From Flavobacteriaceae bacterium (lineage in GTDB: Bacteria > Bacteroidota > Bacteroidia > Flavobacteriales > Flavobacteriaceae), in contig NZAX01000115.1 in NCBI GenBank assembly GCA_002687665.1, forward strand, positions 1-6,398: a stretch of 6,398 nt of DNA. Reading direction: 5' to 3'. Of this stretch, positions 5,851 to 6,398 are shown piece after piece (the first letter of the stretch is position 1; every line of letters begins with the position of its first letter). Both the position numbers and the translations under genes were made by a program. The notes below the pieces were generated by a model. It worked only from the letters and a program-made list of their open reading frames with translations. It was not told the origin of the DNA and ran no database searches.

Positions 5851-6398
5851 GCCCAATTGAACCATCAATTTAGCCTCAAATTCCAACAAAAGGGTCCATT
5901 TTTTATTGACTGCTTTTTCATCTTTTCCGTATTTACGGGCCAATTTTAAGAATAGGGTATAGTGGTGTGCTTCGCTGATCATAAGTTTTTTGTAAAATTT
6001 TTGAAGAGCCTGATCTGCAATTGATTTAGATAACAATCTAAAGCGCTCACAACTTCTAGCTTCTATCATCGCAGCATAGAGTAATTGATGTACCAATTGA
6101 TCCATTCTGCTTCCACCTTTTGGGAAGAACTGCTGCAAATCCCTTACATATTGATCTTTACGTTCTCTTCCCAAGACCCAGCCTCTCTCACGTATTTTTT
6201 GGTGAACCATTTCGAAATGACTCAATTCTTCTTGTGCCAGAAGGATCATGGCTTCAACCAATTCGCTTTTTTCAGGATATCTGATAATAAGAGAAATCGC
6301 AGTACTTGCCGCTTTTTGTTCACAAAAAGCGTGATCGGTCAATATTTCGTGAATGTTTTTTTCAACGATATTTACCCAGCGCGGGTCAGTAGGAAGTT
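5827..6398 (-). CDS. miaE: tRNA-(ms2io6A37)-hydroxylase MiaE-type (N-terminus beyond window)
   Basis: Predicted diiron monooxygenase of the ferritin-like fold that hydroxylates the isopentenyl group of 2-methylthio-N6-isopentenyladenosine at tRNA position 37, using O2. Numbering from the first whole codon (6394-6396), 189 residues are visible, beginning LPTDPRWVNIVEKNIHEIL, the typical MiaE N-terminal stretch, so probably only a few residues are missing. Expected iron ligands are all present: E26 (HAFCEQKAAS), E57-x-x-H60 (QEELSHFE), E112 (IEARSCERF) and E142-x-x-H145 (SEAHHYTLF). A TTG at 6340-6342 is in frame, but it falls inside the conserved ILTDHAFCEQ stretch and should not be taken as the start. 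The gene converges on ppx; its TAA (5827-5829 on this strand as TTA) overlaps the ppx stop. miaA and miaB, which make its substrate, are not in the window. Family assignment is strong; the enzyme's exact substrate is inferred from the family. Confidence 0.9.
   Translation of the reverse strand, partial: LPTDPRWVNIVEKNIHEILTDHAFCEQKAASTAISLIIRYPEKSELVEAMILLAQEELSHFEMVHQKIRERGWVLGRERKDQYVRDLQQFFPKGGSRMDQLVHQLLYAAMIEARSCERFRLLSKSIADQALQKFYKKLMISEAHHYTLFLKLARKYGKDEKAVNKKWTLLLEFEAKLMVQLGKKETMHG
6310..6331. repeat. 22-nt perfect inverted repeat inside miaE
   Basis: Arms CGCTTTTTGT (6310-6319) and ACAAAAAGCG (6322-6331) are exact reverse complements, separated by 2 nt; as RNA, about 9 bp would pair around a 4-nt loop. 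It lies in the miaE coding strand and spans the codons for AFCEQKA, with the GAA codon of a predicted iron-ligand glutamate (6319-6321) at its centre. It may simply arise from these codons, or form an mRNA hairpin near the 5' end of the miaE message. The repeat itself is certain; any function is unknown. Confidence 0.9.

Noticed and set aside
6340..6342. TTG as the start of miaE
   Set aside because: The frame continues upstream to the window edge with LPTDPRWVNIVEKN, typical of MiaE, so the TTG is an internal leucine.

Overview
The window reads as a compact housekeeping stretch from an AT-rich member of the Bacteroidota. Three things point there: the gene content, the weak or absent Shine-Dalgarno sequences before nearly every start, and the HPGPxNRG type of PyrB. 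I cannot name a genus. No mobile element, CRISPR array, tRNA/rRNA gene or phage gene is visible, and base composition looks uniform throughout.

Layout: seven genes run head to tail on the + strand. They are the 3' part of pyrB (aspartate carbamoyltransferase), a small STAS-like protein, rnz (ribonuclease Z), pdxH (pyridoxamine 5'-phosphate oxidase), a SixA-type histidine phosphatase, ppk1 (polyphosphate kinase) and a short Ppx/GppA phosphatase. Gaps are tiny: two 4-bp ATGA overlaps, then spacers of 28, 3, 5 and 2 bp. This is almost certainly one transcription unit, or two if a promoter lies before pdxH. A miaE-type tRNA hydroxylase gene lies on the - strand. It converges on ppx, and the two stop codons share a TTAA palindrome. 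miaE runs off the right edge, but probably only a few N-terminal residues are missing.

How the genes may work together: the downstream half is a polyphosphate module. Ppk1 makes polyP by way of a phosphohistidine, the Ppx/GppA protein is predicted to degrade polyP or pppGpp, and the SixA-type enzyme is a phosphohistidine phosphatase family member encoded directly upstream of ppk1. The upstream half joins pyrimidine synthesis (pyrB) to tRNA 3'-end maturation (rnz) through the STAS-like protein, which lacks the usual phospho-acceptor serine. miaE adds a second tRNA-maturation function on the other strand.

I see no clearly new multi-gene system. The most interesting points are the STAS-like protein overlapping both pyrB and rnz, the SixA-ppk1-ppx linkage, the forced TTG start of ppx, the overlapping convergent stops with a possible two-way terminator, and a 22-nt perfect palindrome in miaE centred on a predicted iron-ligand codon.
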